Shown: positions 27,432-36,082 of the stretch, one piece after another | Position numbering within the stretch: the first letter of the stretch is position 1 | Layout of the letters: each line of letters opens with the position of its first letter | From: an uncultured Paracoccaceae bacterium | GTDB lineage: Bacteria > Pseudomonadota > Alphaproteobacteria > Rhodobacterales > Rhodobacteraceae | DNA length: 64,000 nt | Reading direction: 5' to 3' | NCBI GenBank assembly: GCA_951812615.1 | Contig: CATOSU010000002.1 | Location: 744,001 to 808,000, forward strand | Position numbers and translations under genes: made by a program | Notes under the pieces: model-generated | Told to the model about the DNA's origin: nothing | Seen by the model: the letters and a program-made list of their open reading frames with translations, nothing else | Database searches by the model: none

Positions 27432-28532
27432 TCAAAAGAAGCGGCCACGCGAGATTTGCAGCGCGAAACTCAGCAGTCCCGAGGCGAGATCATCGAAACC
27501 TGCGAACCTTGGATTGTCGGTTCCACCGGACTGGTGGCGCCGGAACAGCTGCTGAAACACAACCGCCAACCGCAGCGTGGCGAGAACGCGGTAGAATGTA
27601 AACGCGCTCAGACCGCGCCCGCCCGCCCCTGCGTAAAGCTGGGCTGCCTCTTCGCGGGTCTGGAACCCGTGATGCGCGGTCGGCATCTGCTTGAGATCAT
27701 GCATCGCTCCGGGGTCAGATGCTTCGCTCCAGTAGCTCAGCAGGACCGCGAGGTCATACATAGGATCACCAATCGTTCCCATATCCCAGTCGATCAGGGT
27801 GCGCGGCGCCAGTGTGTCTGGGTCCAGTATGATATTGTCGAGCTTGAAATCGTTATGGATGAGTGTTGGGTGTTTGGTTTCCGGCGGCTGGTTCGTGGCA
27901 AGCCATTCCAGAACCGCGCTCAGGTCGGCGGGGGCATCTTCTCCCCAGGTCAGCTCGGCCCGCTTCGCCCACCCGCGCAATGTGCGTTCCAGAAATCCAT
28001 TGGGTTTGCCGAGAGCGCCAAGGCCACAGGCGACGGCATCGACGGCGTGCAGCTTGGCCAGCACATCAATCATGTTGCCGCCAAGAAACTGACCGACCGG
28101 AATGTCGCAATGCCAGACCCTTTCCGCCTCTTGCGGCACCGACGCCCCGATCACCAACCCGGGCCGGTATTCCATCAACAAAAAGGGCGCCCCGATAACG
28201 TCGCTGTCGCTGCAGAAATGGCGTGCCTCCGGAACCAAGGGAAAGACCGGATGCAGATGGCGGAGGATTCGGAATTCACGCGCCATGTCATTCGCCCCCG
28301 GTGGGATGGGCCCTTGGGGAGGACGCCTCAGCACAAGCTTTTCACCATCAACGTCGATAAGAAAATTCAGGTTCCCAAAGCCCGCCGAGAACTTCTTCGG
28401 TGCAAAATCAGCGTTCAAATCCATGCCGATTGACCGCAAGTGCTGTGAGAGGTGTCCAAGGTTGACGGCAGTCACTTCCTCGTCAGGTCCGATATCTGCG
28501 GAACTTGCCAATATGGAGGCCTGCTTCACCAA
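27432..28532 (-). CDS. Phosphotransferase (aminoglycoside-kinase fold, ACAD10/LvaA-like)
   Basis: 366 aa. Kinase-fold motifs: GFGNLNFLIDVDG at the N-terminus, catalytic loop HNDFKLDNII and metal-binding LIDWDMGTIGDP. The start is uncertain: the longest frame opens with TTG at 28532, immediately followed by GTG 28529. In ACAD10/11 and LvaA systems this kinase phosphorylates the 4-hydroxyl of a 4-hydroxyacyl-CoA so that the dehydrogenase can remove it. First gene of the operon with the dehydrogenase and ligase. Confidence 0.85.
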   Translation of the reverse strand: MVKQASILASSADIGPDEEVTAVNLGHLSQHLRSIGMDLNADFAPKKFSAGFGNLNFLIDVDGEKLVLRRPPQGPIPPGANDMAREFRILRHLHPVFPLVPEARHFCSDSDVIGAPFLLMEYRPGLVIGASVPQEAERVWHCDIPVGQFLGGNMIDVLAKLHAVDAVACGLGALGKPNGFLERTLRGWAKRAELTWGEDAPADLSAVLEWLATNQPPETKHPTLIHNDFKLDNIILDPDTLAPRTLIDWDMGTIGDPMYDLAVLLSYWSEASDPGAMHDLKQMPTAHHGFQTREEAAQLYAGAGGRGLSAFTFYRVLATLRLAVVFQQLFRRHQSGGTDNPRFAGFDDLASGLLSFALQISRGRFF

Positions 28533-28861
28533 GTGAGAAATTACTGTCGGTCACTAAATACACAATTTACGAAAACTTGTCAATATTGAGAAATTTTAGT
28601 CCGCCACTGACTGTATGCGAAGCAGCCTTAGATACTTTGGAGGGCGGCAGGAACCAGCAAAGAACTCGCGCAGTTCCTTCGGACATCTCGCAGAAGCCCG
28701 TTCCGACGCTAATGGCTACGGTCAAGTTGAGGGTTTTCTGCCGCCGGCAGTCTAAGCAGTGTCGTTTGGTGTTCTGCAAATGTTACGATCCCCACTTCTC
28801 ATCCTGCCAGGCTTGGTAAATAGTGGTTCTGGTCCCGACGGTTATGCAGGTGAGGTAGCGG
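28533..28861. other. Intergenic region between kinase and outer-membrane gene
   Basis: 329 bp, divergent promoters expected. AT-rich near 28560-28610. One short perfect palindrome CTGCCG-C-CGGCAG at 28738-28750. No supported coding frame. Confidence 0.35.
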
Positions 28862-29608
28862 ATGAAAAGGCAAACCAGAACCCTGCTCTTCGCAGGCATT
28901 CTTGGTCTTTCGTCAGTGTCTGACCAGTCTCTGGCGGATGAAAACGCGTCCAACCCGTTGGCGGCTGTCAACAACACTGACATTCGCCTTCAGGCATTTG
29001 ACCTAAATGGTTCTGCAAGCAAACAGGATATGTTCATCGACGGAGCTTACATGCTTCGGGACAATCTGAAACTCAAGTACGAGTTACATTACAATTCAAC
29101 AGATTTGACGGGGACCCGGTATTCAGAATTTGAGCAGGCCGTGTTGAAACTCATCTACTTTCCTTCGGAGAGAAAGTTGAACGAAACTTGGGGCCTACGC
29201 ACTGCAGTTGGGCTGGAGTGGACGGTTGATCTGGGTGATACAGCCAAGGGAATTGGCAGCGGATCAGATACATTGGCTCCGTTCGGTGGCGTTGCATTTG
29301 CCAACCTTAAGACCGGACTGACCCTAATCCCACTCGTACAGCACTTTGCGTCCTACAGCGGAAATGATGTGAGCATGACGGCAGCACGGCTGATCGCGCT
29401 ACAGCCGTTTGCTGAGAAATACTGGGCCAAACTTGACCTTATCGTTCCCTACGATTGGAACAGCGAGACATTTCCAGCAACTGCCGAAATTCAAATCGGC
29501 TACAACGTGAACAAGAAGATTGCTGTTTACGGGGACTTGCTGGTTGGGATTGGCAACGACCGCCCCTATGACAAGGGCATCGGGATTGGCCTGCGGTTCA
29601 AGTACTGA
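28862..29608 (+). CDS. Putative outer-membrane beta-barrel protein
   Basis: 248 aa with GAGGTAG before the ATG. Signal peptide (RTLLFAGILGLSSVSDQSLA-type). The mature part alternates hydrophobic and polar residues in ~10-residue strands (FIDGAYMLRDNLKLKYELHY, FEQAVLKLIYF, ATAEIQIGYN, IAVYGDLLVGIG) and ends with an aromatic residue in IGLRFKY, as outer-membrane barrels do. No family name recognised. Monocistronic, between the 4-hydroxyacid-like locus and the sugar ABC locus; its substrate is unknown. Confidence 0.65.
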   Translation: MKRQTRTLLFAGILGLSSVSDQSLADENASNPLAAVNNTDIRLQAFDLNGSASKQDMFIDGAYMLRDNLKLKYELHYNSTDLTGTRYSEFEQAVLKLIYFPSERKLNETWGLRTAVGLEWTVDLGDTAKGIGSGSDTLAPFGGVAFANLKTGLTLIPLVQHFASYSGNDVSMTAARLIALQPFAEKYWAKLDLIVPYDWNSETFPATAEIQIGYNVNKKIAVYGDLLVGIGNDRPYDKGIGIGLRFKY

Positions 29609-29686
29609 TCGCGGATCGGCCTCGGCCACAACGCTCCAAAACAATGATGTCAGGAAATCCTGAGTCTGGGCGATCGCGCCCATACC

Positions 29687-30373
29687 CTAGCCCAACCAGG
29701 TCCTGTAATCGCTGACCAGCAGGTGCATCGGAGCCTCGTCTTCCTCGATCTCGGCGAAACGTCCGATGGGTTCGCGGAAGATGTTATCGGTTTCGTCGTC
29801 GTTGACGGTGGACACCTCACCAATCAACACGTCGCCACCTTCGCCCCAGAAGGCGTGCCAATCGCCCGGCATCAACGTCACGCTTTCGCCCGGAGCAAAC
29901 CGCAACTTCTCGCCCGGTGCAAATTCGCGCCGGATGCCATCGCAAAAAACTGTGCCGCCGCAATCTTCCGCGAAATTCCCGTCTTCGTCCGAACCATAGA
30001 GTTCAACCACCAGCGTCGCCCCACCGCGGTTGATGATGTCCTCGGCCTTGATGACATGGGTGTGCATCGGGCTGAGCTGATCCTGACGGGAAATCAGCAG
30101 CTTTTCCGCATAGCACATCCCGCCGCCGCGCCGCAGGTCGGACAGCCGTCCGTTACGCAGGGTGAACAGGAACAGGCCCATCTCGTCAAAGCGACCTGCT
30201 CCGTAGTCGGTGATATCCCAACCACAGCGCGCGTCGATCACGTTGTGCGCCTTGTCGCGGCGGGCGACGAATTCATCCGCGCTCCAGCGCGCGAAAGGCG
30301 GCAGGACAAATCCATGGGCGCGGATCATGTCGTCCGCCGCCGCCATGATTGCATTGATTTCAGACCGCTTCAT
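29687..30373 (-). CDS. D-lyxose/D-mannose ketol-isomerase family protein
   Basis: 228 aa cupin of the D-lyxose ketol-isomerase family (start MKRSEINAIMAAADDMI). Metal ligands are visible: His pair and Glu in MHTHVIKAED, and His in GDWHAFWGEGG. Characterised members interconvert lyxose/xylulose and mannose/fructose. It overlaps the stop of the glycoside hydrolase gene (ATGA), so it most likely processes the sugar that enzyme releases. Mannose to fructose is the obvious reaction if the substrate is a mannoside. Confidence 0.85.
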   Translation of the reverse strand: MKRSEINAIMAAADDMIRAHGFVLPPFARWSADEFVARRDKAHNVIDARCGWDITDYGAGRFDEMGLFLFTLRNGRLSDLRRGGGMCYAEKLLISRQDQLSPMHTHVIKAEDIINRGGATLVVELYGSDEDGNFAEDCGGTVFCDGIRREFAPGEKLRFAPGESVTLMPGDWHAFWGEGGDVLIGEVSTVNDDETDNIFREPIGRFAEIEEDEAPMHLLVSDYRTWLG

Positions 30374-31653
30374 GCCATGACCTCATGGGTTCGCAAAATT
30401 TCGATGACCATCGCGGCTGTCCAAGTGAAATGGCCGCCGCCGCACCCTTCCGCCGTGATTGGATCATAGTATTCGGCAAAACCGCTTTCGTGAATGAGGC
30501 GCAGGCAATCTGCCATGATCCGTTCGGCCATTTCGGTCTGGCCCGCACGCTCCAGCCCATCAGCGATCATGTAATTGACGATAAGCCAAACGGGCCCGCG
30601 CCAGTAACGGAGACCATCAAACTCCGGCGTGGTCGGGTCATGGCTGGGCACAAGATATTCGCAGGATGTCGAGAGCGTTTCGATGCGCTCCTTCAAAGCA
30701 CGGGCCCTCGTCGAATGGATCGGTGCGAAGACCGTCAGTATTCCTCCGATGGAAGGACTGTCGGTCAAAGTGTTCGTCGTACGGTCCAGGCATAGATGTT
30801 GGCCGTGAACGTCGCTCCACAGCGTGTCCATGGCTGCCGTGGCTTTGGTCGCGAAAGCCCGGGACCTGGCAGCGATCGCAGGCTCGTCCAGAGTGTCAGC
30901 CTGATCCGCCAGATCATGGCAAGACCGGGCAAGGATTGCATTGAAGCCCGGATCGACCATCTGGAAGGGCGAAGCGTCATGCAGTTTCGAGTTATCCCAA
31001 CCAAGGCTGCGAAACAGCTGCACGAGGTAGATGTACCGCTTGTATTGCTCGTCTGTCGGGCGGTGCGCCGGGTTCGCGTGTTGCGTGTCGCGCCGGGTAA
31101 ACGGCTGGACACCATCGGTTGGCACGCGCTCAAAGGCCGCATCCCAGTCAACCGAGTTGTCGCGGCCGGTTTCCCAGGGGTGGATCACGGCGACCAGACC
31201 GGTTCCCTGCGGGTCGCGGCAGCGGAAGAACCATTCGTGCCAGGCATGGACCCGCGGTAAAAGTGCGCGGGCATGCTTTTCAGCCAGGGTCTTGTCTTTT
31301 GCCCGCTCAAACAAGCGGTGCATGGCGAACCCGGCGACAGGCGGCTGTGTGATGCCGGTCGTGGGTGTTTCGCGCCCCGTGGCCCAAACCTCGGGCCCTG
31401 GAAAGTAGCCGTCATCCTGTTCGTGAAAGATGATGTGTGGCACCATGCCGTCTTCCCACTGATGGGCGAACAGCGTGTCGATCTCGGTCCAGGCGCGGGC
31501 CTCGTCGAAATGCGAAAACCCCAATGCGGACAACGCACTGTCCCAATTCCACTGGAAGGGATACAGGCCATGGGTCGGCACAGTGTAATGCCCGCGATCA
31601 TTACGGCGCATGACCTCTTGCGCGCGGGCTATCAACTCACTTTTTTCAGTCAT
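30370..31653 (-). CDS. GH63 mannosylglycerate/glucosylglycerate hydrolase-like
   Basis: 427 aa, cytoplasmic (no signal). (alpha/alpha)6-barrel GH63 features: GLYPFQWNWDSALSALG (29-45), QWEDGMVPHIIFHE (65-78), YFPGPEVWATG, ITQPPVAGFAM, PWETGRDNSVDW with probable acid Asp165, and AEGCGGGHFTW with probable base Glu402. The size and the WNWDSA/WEDGMVPH blocks fit bacterial mannosylglycerate or glucosylglycerate hydrolases rather than eukaryotic glucosidase I. Coupled to the lyxose/mannose isomerase and to a MalK-type transporter. Confidence 0.8.
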   Translation of the reverse strand: MTEKSELIARAQEVMRRNDRGHYTVPTHGLYPFQWNWDSALSALGFSHFDEARAWTEIDTLFAHQWEDGMVPHIIFHEQDDGYFPGPEVWATGRETPTTGITQPPVAGFAMHRLFERAKDKTLAEKHARALLPRVHAWHEWFFRCRDPQGTGLVAVIHPWETGRDNSVDWDAAFERVPTDGVQPFTRRDTQHANPAHRPTDEQYKRYIYLVQLFRSLGWDNSKLHDASPFQMVDPGFNAILARSCHDLADQADTLDEPAIAARSRAFATKATAAMDTLWSDVHGQHLCLDRTTNTLTDSPSIGGILTVFAPIHSTRARALKERIETLSTSCEYLVPSHDPTTPEFDGLRYWRGPVWLIVNYMIADGLERAGQTEMAERIMADCLRLIHESGFAEYYDPITAEGCGGGHFTWTAAMVIEILRTHEVMA

Positions 31654-31655
31654 GG

Positions 31656-32696
31656 TCAGGCGACCGCCAAAGTCGTGCCGGGATCAAACCAACGCACGCG
31701 GTCCGCCTGCGGGGCAAGCGTCAGCGCGTCACCCGGATTAACCGTCAGATCGCTGTCGAGCACCGCGCGGAACATCTTGCCGTCCAGTTCGCATGTCACC
31801 AGAAGATGTGCGCCAAGCGGCTCGACTACCTTCGCAGTGGCCGTCAGACCGGCGTCGGAAAGCTGCATATCCTCGGGCCGGATCGCAAACTGCAACGGGC
31901 CGTTGGCGCGTGGGCCGTCAACGACATTGCCCGCAACGCTCCATTTACCGTCGCCCGCAGGTGTGGCGTTCAGGAAATTCATGGGCGGGTTGCCGATGAA
32001 GCTTGCGACGAATTCGGCCGCCGGGTTGCGATAGACTTCGATCGGGGAGGCCGCCTGCACGATCTTGCCTTCGTGCATGACGCTGATCCGGTCAGCCATG
32101 CTCATCGCTTCGACCTGATCATGGGTGACGTAGATCGCGGTGGTCTTGCTTTCAGCCAATACGCCTTTCAGCTCGGCCCGCATTTCCATGCGAAGCAGGG
32201 CGTCAAGGTTCGACAGGGGCTCGTCCATCAGGATGACGTCGGGCTCCATCGCCAGGGCGCGGGCCACAGCAACGCGCTGGCGCTGACCTCCCGACAACTC
32301 GCCGGAATAGCGTTGCAGGAGTTGTTCGATGTGCATCAGCGTCGCGGTGCGTTCGACGCGCCGTTTCACTTCGTCGTTCGACATCTTTTGCATCCGCAGA
32401 CCAAAACCGATGTTTTCGAACACTGTCAGATGCGGGAAAACCGCGTAGTTCTGGAAAACCATGGAGATTCCACGATCCTTGGGGGCCAGATGGTCGACAC
32501 GGCGCCCGCCAATCCAAACTTCGCCCGTCGTGGCCGTTTCCAGCCCACAGATGATGCGAAGAAGGGTAGACTTGCCGCAGCCGGACGCACCCAGCAGCAC
32601 CATGAATTCCTGATCGGCAATTGTCAGGTTGATATCATGCAGCGCCTGATACTCACCGAATTGCTTGGCAACGTTTTTGATCTGAATTTCAGCCAT
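31656..32696 (-). CDS. Sugar ABC transporter ATPase (MalK/UgpC type)
   Basis: 346 aa. Walker A GASGCGKST (38-46), signature LSGGQRQRVAVARAL, Walker B VILMDEPLSN, switch His in YVTHDQVEAM, and a C-terminal TOBE/OB regulatory domain (~240-346) as in MalK. Energises uptake with the two permeases and binding protein upstream on the same strand; 2 bp separate it from the glycoside hydrolase gene. Confidence 0.93.
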   Translation of the reverse strand: MAEIQIKNVAKQFGEYQALHDINLTIADQEFMVLLGASGCGKSTLLRIICGLETATTGEVWIGGRRVDHLAPKDRGISMVFQNYAVFPHLTVFENIGFGLRMQKMSNDEVKRRVERTATLMHIEQLLQRYSGELSGGQRQRVAVARALAMEPDVILMDEPLSNLDALLRMEMRAELKGVLAESKTTAIYVTHDQVEAMSMADRISVMHEGKIVQAASPIEVYRNPAAEFVASFIGNPPMNFLNATPAGDGKWSVAGNVVDGPRANGPLQFAIRPEDMQLSDAGLTATAKVVEPLGAHLLVTCELDGKMFRAVLDSDLTVNPGDALTLAPQADRVRWFDPGTTLAVA

Positions 32697-32727
32697 TTGT
32701 CTGGTTCCTTTTTCCGGTCGCCCCGCG

Positions 32728-33567
32728 TCAGCGGTTGGCGATGCCCCACATGGCGAAAAGATATTTCCGTACCGCGAAGATGAAGATCAACGCCGGTACA
32801 ACGAGGATGAAACCGCCTGCGAACTTGAGATGCAGTGGCGATGTTTCCAAATTGGTCAGCAGGAATGCCGTCAGTGTCCGGTTCTCGATGGTCAAGACGG
32901 CTGCGGCGAATACTTCGTTCCAGGAAATCACGAAAGCGAAGATCGCAGAGGCCGTGATTCCCGGAAGGATCAATGGAAGCACAACCTTGGTGAAAGCCGT
33001 GAGCCGGGTGCAGCCCAGCGTCCAGGCCGCTTCTTCCAATTCCAACGGAATGCCCGAAAACAACGAGAACGTGATCAGCACGGCGAACGGCACGGCCAGA
33101 GTGGTGTGCACCATGGCCAATCCAATGACCGTATCATCCAGGCCGGTGCGAATGAACATGACCGCCAGCGGAAGTGCCAGAAGCGGCAATGGGAAGGCGC
33201 GCGTCAGCAAGATCAACATGCGGAACAGTTCTTTTCCGCGAAACTCGAACCGGCTGAGCGCATAGCCCGCTGGTGCCCCGACCACGATCGACAAGACCAT
33301 TGTCAGGAGAGCTACCAATATCGAGTTCTTGAGCGCGTCCAGCATTCCGGCGAACGAGGCAAAGAACAAAAGCGAGCCAAGATCGAACTCAGGGATGAAC
33401 GCCTTCGGAAAGGTATTCACCGATTCCGGTGAACTGAGCGTGTTGATCAGCAGGAAGTAAAGCGGCACCAGCACCCAGGCGCAAAGCAGGAAGACAGCAG
33501 CGCCGTAAACGTAGCGCCCGGCTTTGCGCGCATCCGGCGGGGCGACATCGGTTGCAACAGTGGTCAT
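32728..33567 (-). CDS. Sugar ABC transporter permease (MalG type)
   Basis: 279 aa, six membrane helices. The EAA loop reads EEAAWTLGCTRLTAFTKVVLPLILPG (~180-205), which contacts the ATPase. Start overlaps the stop of the first permease (ATGA). Confidence 0.92.
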   Translation of the reverse strand: MTTVATDVAPPDARKAGRYVYGAAVFLLCAWVLVPLYFLLINTLSSPESVNTFPKAFIPEFDLGSLLFFASFAGMLDALKNSILVALLTMVLSIVVGAPAGYALSRFEFRGKELFRMLILLTRAFPLPLLALPLAVMFIRTGLDDTVIGLAMVHTTLAVPFAVLITFSLFSGIPLELEEAAWTLGCTRLTAFTKVVLPLILPGITASAIFAFVISWNEVFAAAVLTIENRTLTAFLLTNLETSPLHLKFAGGFILVVPALIFIFAVRKYLFAMWGIANR

Positions 33568-34409
33568 ATCGTTGCTCCTTTCGGGACGCGCAGCAAGCGC
33601 AGGATCATGACAGTGAAGCCGATCGAGATGGCGAGGATGATCAGCGCAATCGCTGCCGCCGCGCCACCATTCAAAAGCTCAAACTGATAGTTGAAGGTCT
33701 CGCTCATCAGCACCGGGAAAAGCGTTCCGCCAATGGCTTGAACCACCGCGAAGACCTCGAAGGCCAGAATGACGCGAATAACCAGGGCCGTCGAAAGCGA
33801 CGGACGCAACAATGGCAAGGTGATCCGCATGAAGCGTTTCCAGGGCGATGCGCCGAAAACCTCGGCCGCCTCGTAGTATTCCCTTGGGATCAACCCGATA
33901 CCAGCGACAAGGATGACGAGCATGATCGCCGTTGCACGCCAGATTTCGGCCAGTGCAATGGCAACGAAGACGATCCAGGGGTTCTGGTAGGTCAACAGGT
34001 TTGCAGGCTTGTCGATCACTCCCAGGCCGCTCAGCATCGAATTCAGGAAGCCAGATTGTTCGAAAATCGCCAGCCAGATGATACCGGCAGCCAGATCAGA
34101 GATGCCCAGCGGGATGGTCCAGATGTAAAGAACCATATCGCGGCCCTTCTTCATCCTGCTGACCATTGTTGCCATCAGCAGCGCCAGAACGACCTGAACC
34201 GGAACGACGGCAGCTGCAAGAAGGAGTGTGTTTTTCAACGAGATCGGGAACTTCCAGTGGCCGGTGACATTGCGGAAGTTGTCGAGTGTAAATCCGTTCC
34301 CGGTACTGAAGGCCTGCTGGGCCACAAGCACAAACGGGTAGAGAAAGAAAATGCACAGAAACAATGTAACCGGCAAAATCAGGATGTAAGGAAGGTATCG
34401 TGCGCTCAT
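33564..34409 (-). CDS. Sugar ABC transporter permease (MalF type)
   Basis: 281 aa, six membrane helices starting ARYLPYILILPVTLFLCIFF. EAA loop: YYEAAEVFGASPWKRFMRITLP. Lies 97 bp downstream of the binding-protein gene, with a strong stem-loop in between. Confidence 0.92.
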   Translation of the reverse strand: MSARYLPYILILPVTLFLCIFFLYPFVLVAQQAFSTGNGFTLDNFRNVTGHWKFPISLKNTLLLAAAVVPVQVVLALLMATMVSRMKKGRDMVLYIWTIPLGISDLAAGIIWLAIFEQSGFLNSMLSGLGVIDKPANLLTYQNPWIVFVAIALAEIWRATAIMLVILVAGIGLIPREYYEAAEVFGASPWKRFMRITLPLLRPSLSTALVIRVILAFEVFAVVQAIGGTLFPVLMSETFNYQFELLNGGAAAAIALIILAISIGFTVMILRLLRVPKGATI

Positions 34410-34459
34410 CAGACCGCTCCCGTCATATCATCGGATTGGATGTGATTTCTTGCGGGGAT

Positions 34460-34482
34460 GTTCGGGCCGATAGGGCCCGAAC
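34460..34482 (-). terminator. Stem-loop between binding-protein and permease genes
   Basis: Perfect 9-bp stem GTTCGGGCC / GGCCCGAAC with a 5-base loop. On the minus strand (operon direction) no T-run follows; on the plus strand a run of seven T lies at 34487-34493. Probably a partial terminator / mRNA-protecting hairpin that keeps binding-protein mRNA more abundant than permease mRNA. Confidence 0.6.
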
Positions 34483-34505
34483 AGTGTTTTTTTGTCAGGT
34501 TGGTC

Positions 34506-35768
34506 TTATTCGACCGGGCAGGGCCCGTCGGATGCCGCGTCAGGCGCCCAGCACGGAGCGCCCGAAGCGTCCATGATGGCCTGCAGGCGCGGCTTGTGAT
34601 CATCCAGAACCATCCGGATGTCCTGACCGGCCAGAACGATGCGTTCGAAAGTTTCGGTGTAGAGCTGGCTGAATTCGCCACCCTTGTCACCCAAACCTGC
34701 GGGCAGAAGACCCGGATTGGCGTCGGCCGAACCGCTCATCTTGGCAACAGCGTCACCAGCAGCCTTCACGGCAGGAGGCAGATCGCCTGGCAGTTCGACA
34801 TCAACAACCGGGAAGAAGTTTGTCGCGCGCAGTGTTGCGATCTGAGTTTCCGGCTTCAACATATGCTGAACCAGGGCTTTGGCGGCATCCATGTCAGGCG
34901 CGGTGCGCGGAATTCCGACACCGGCAAGAACCGGCATAAAGCCACGACCGGTCGGGCCGGCAGGCGCCGGGAAGGCGACGAAATCGTCAGGACGCTCGTT
35001 GAACGCCTGTGCCAGACGCGAGGTGTGGTCGAAAACGATCCATGCATCACCGCTCAGCAGCTGCTCCTGCAGAAAGCTGAAGTTGGTCGATGCAGGGTTT
35101 GTCACGGCCCAAAGTTCGCGCATCTTTTCCCACGCGGTGACTGCTTCGTCCGACGCAAAGGTGCGCACAACGCCGTTGGTGTAGGAAGGATAGAGGTATC
35201 CCTGGAAAAACCGGTGCTTCAATCCTTTGGGACCGGCCGGGAAACCGAACTTGGCTTCGCCTGTTGCTTCCATGACATTGCCGGCCCATGCGATCAGTTG
35301 GTCATAGGTCAATGCGTTGATGTCAGCACCATCGGGCAGATACTGCAGAGCTTCCTTGTTGGCGGCCATGATGTAGCTGGCCTGCATCCAGGGGATGTAC
35401 TGCAAGTTGTCAGTGCCAAGCTTGGCGAGGTTGTTGAACGTGTCTGACGCCGACATGCCCAGACCGTCAAGGTCGACCAGGTCGTCGGCATTCATTGCCG
35501 AGAAATCGCCGTGCAGAGCGCCAAGAACACCGATGGTGCCGGAACCGGCCTGCAATTCCGCGTTCAGACGAGTCAGCCAGGGGCCGCCGTCGTTCGGCTG
35601 ATAGTCAACCTCACCAGCGCTGGCCAGGACGTTCTCGCGCATGGCTTGCGCTTCCTCGACCGGTTTCGCCTGGGTCGACCAGAACAGAACATCCGCTTGC
35701 GCCACCGTGGCGGACAGCAGCATGGCGACACCAGAGGCAGCGCCGGAAAGTTTCGTGAAAAGGGACAT
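34506..35768 (-). CDS. Sugar ABC transporter substrate-binding protein
   Basis: 420 aa from ATG 35768 (MSLFTKLSGAASGVAMLLS), with AGGAAC just upstream; 40 codons of open frame upstream look non-coding. Signal peptide ends ATVAQAD. Family 1 extracellular solute-binding protein: FWSTQAKPVEEAQAM, VDLDGLGMSAS, PYTYDQLIAWA-type lobes. The C-terminus has two Cys (APCWAPDAASDGPCP). First gene of the operon binding protein - permease - permease - ATPase - GH63 - isomerase, so the ligand should be the hydrolase substrate. Confidence 0.9.
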   Translation of the reverse strand: MSLFTKLSGAASGVAMLLSATVAQADVLFWSTQAKPVEEAQAMRENVLASAGEVDYQPNDGGPWLTRLNAELQAGSGTIGVLGALHGDFSAMNADDLVDLDGLGMSASDTFNNLAKLGTDNLQYIPWMQASYIMAANKEALQYLPDGADINALTYDQLIAWAGNVMEATGEAKFGFPAGPKGLKHRFFQGYLYPSYTNGVVRTFASDEAVTAWEKMRELWAVTNPASTNFSFLQEQLLSGDAWIVFDHTSRLAQAFNERPDDFVAFPAPAGPTGRGFMPVLAGVGIPRTAPDMDAAKALVQHMLKPETQIATLRATNFFPVVDVELPGDLPPAVKAAGDAVAKMSGSADANPGLLPAGLGDKGGEFSQLYTETFERIVLAGQDIRMVLDDHKPRLQAIMDASGAPCWAPDAASDGPCPVE

Positions 35769-35930
35769 AGGTTCCTCCCAAAAGTTGATTTTCAGCGCCG
35801 GACAGTCTTCCGGCGCCCAGCATTCAGCGACCAGTTGTCGGGCGACGCGCCCAAATCCCGGCCATTCCCGGCAGGCATTGTCGCTCATCCCTGAAAACGC
35901 GGCGACTCACCCGCCCGATACTGCCATTTT

Positions 35931-36042
35931 GATATTACGATATATCTTCTGTCAATACGGTTTCACGGCAGATTTGTCCAAGAATTGGGCTGCCTTAATC
36001 AAAACACTTGATTCTCAACCCGGATTCGGTCAATTTTTTGAC
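35931..36042. promoter_or_regulatory. Candidate LacI operators in the divergent promoter region
   Basis: Two inverted repeats lie between the binding-protein and lacI-type genes: GATAT-tacgat-ATATC at 35931-35946, with a central CG-containing core as LacI-family sites often have, and GTCAA-tttt-TTGAC at 36029-36042. Either could be the operator for the adjacent regulator. Confidence 0.4.
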
Positions 36043-36082
36043 TAATCGTTATACCCACTGCATGCCAGCTGCGAGAACACAC

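Noticed and set aside
28567-28779. 70-aa minus-strand frame upstream of the outer-membrane gene
   Set aside because: No ribosome binding site and no recognisable motif; overlaps an expected promoter region.
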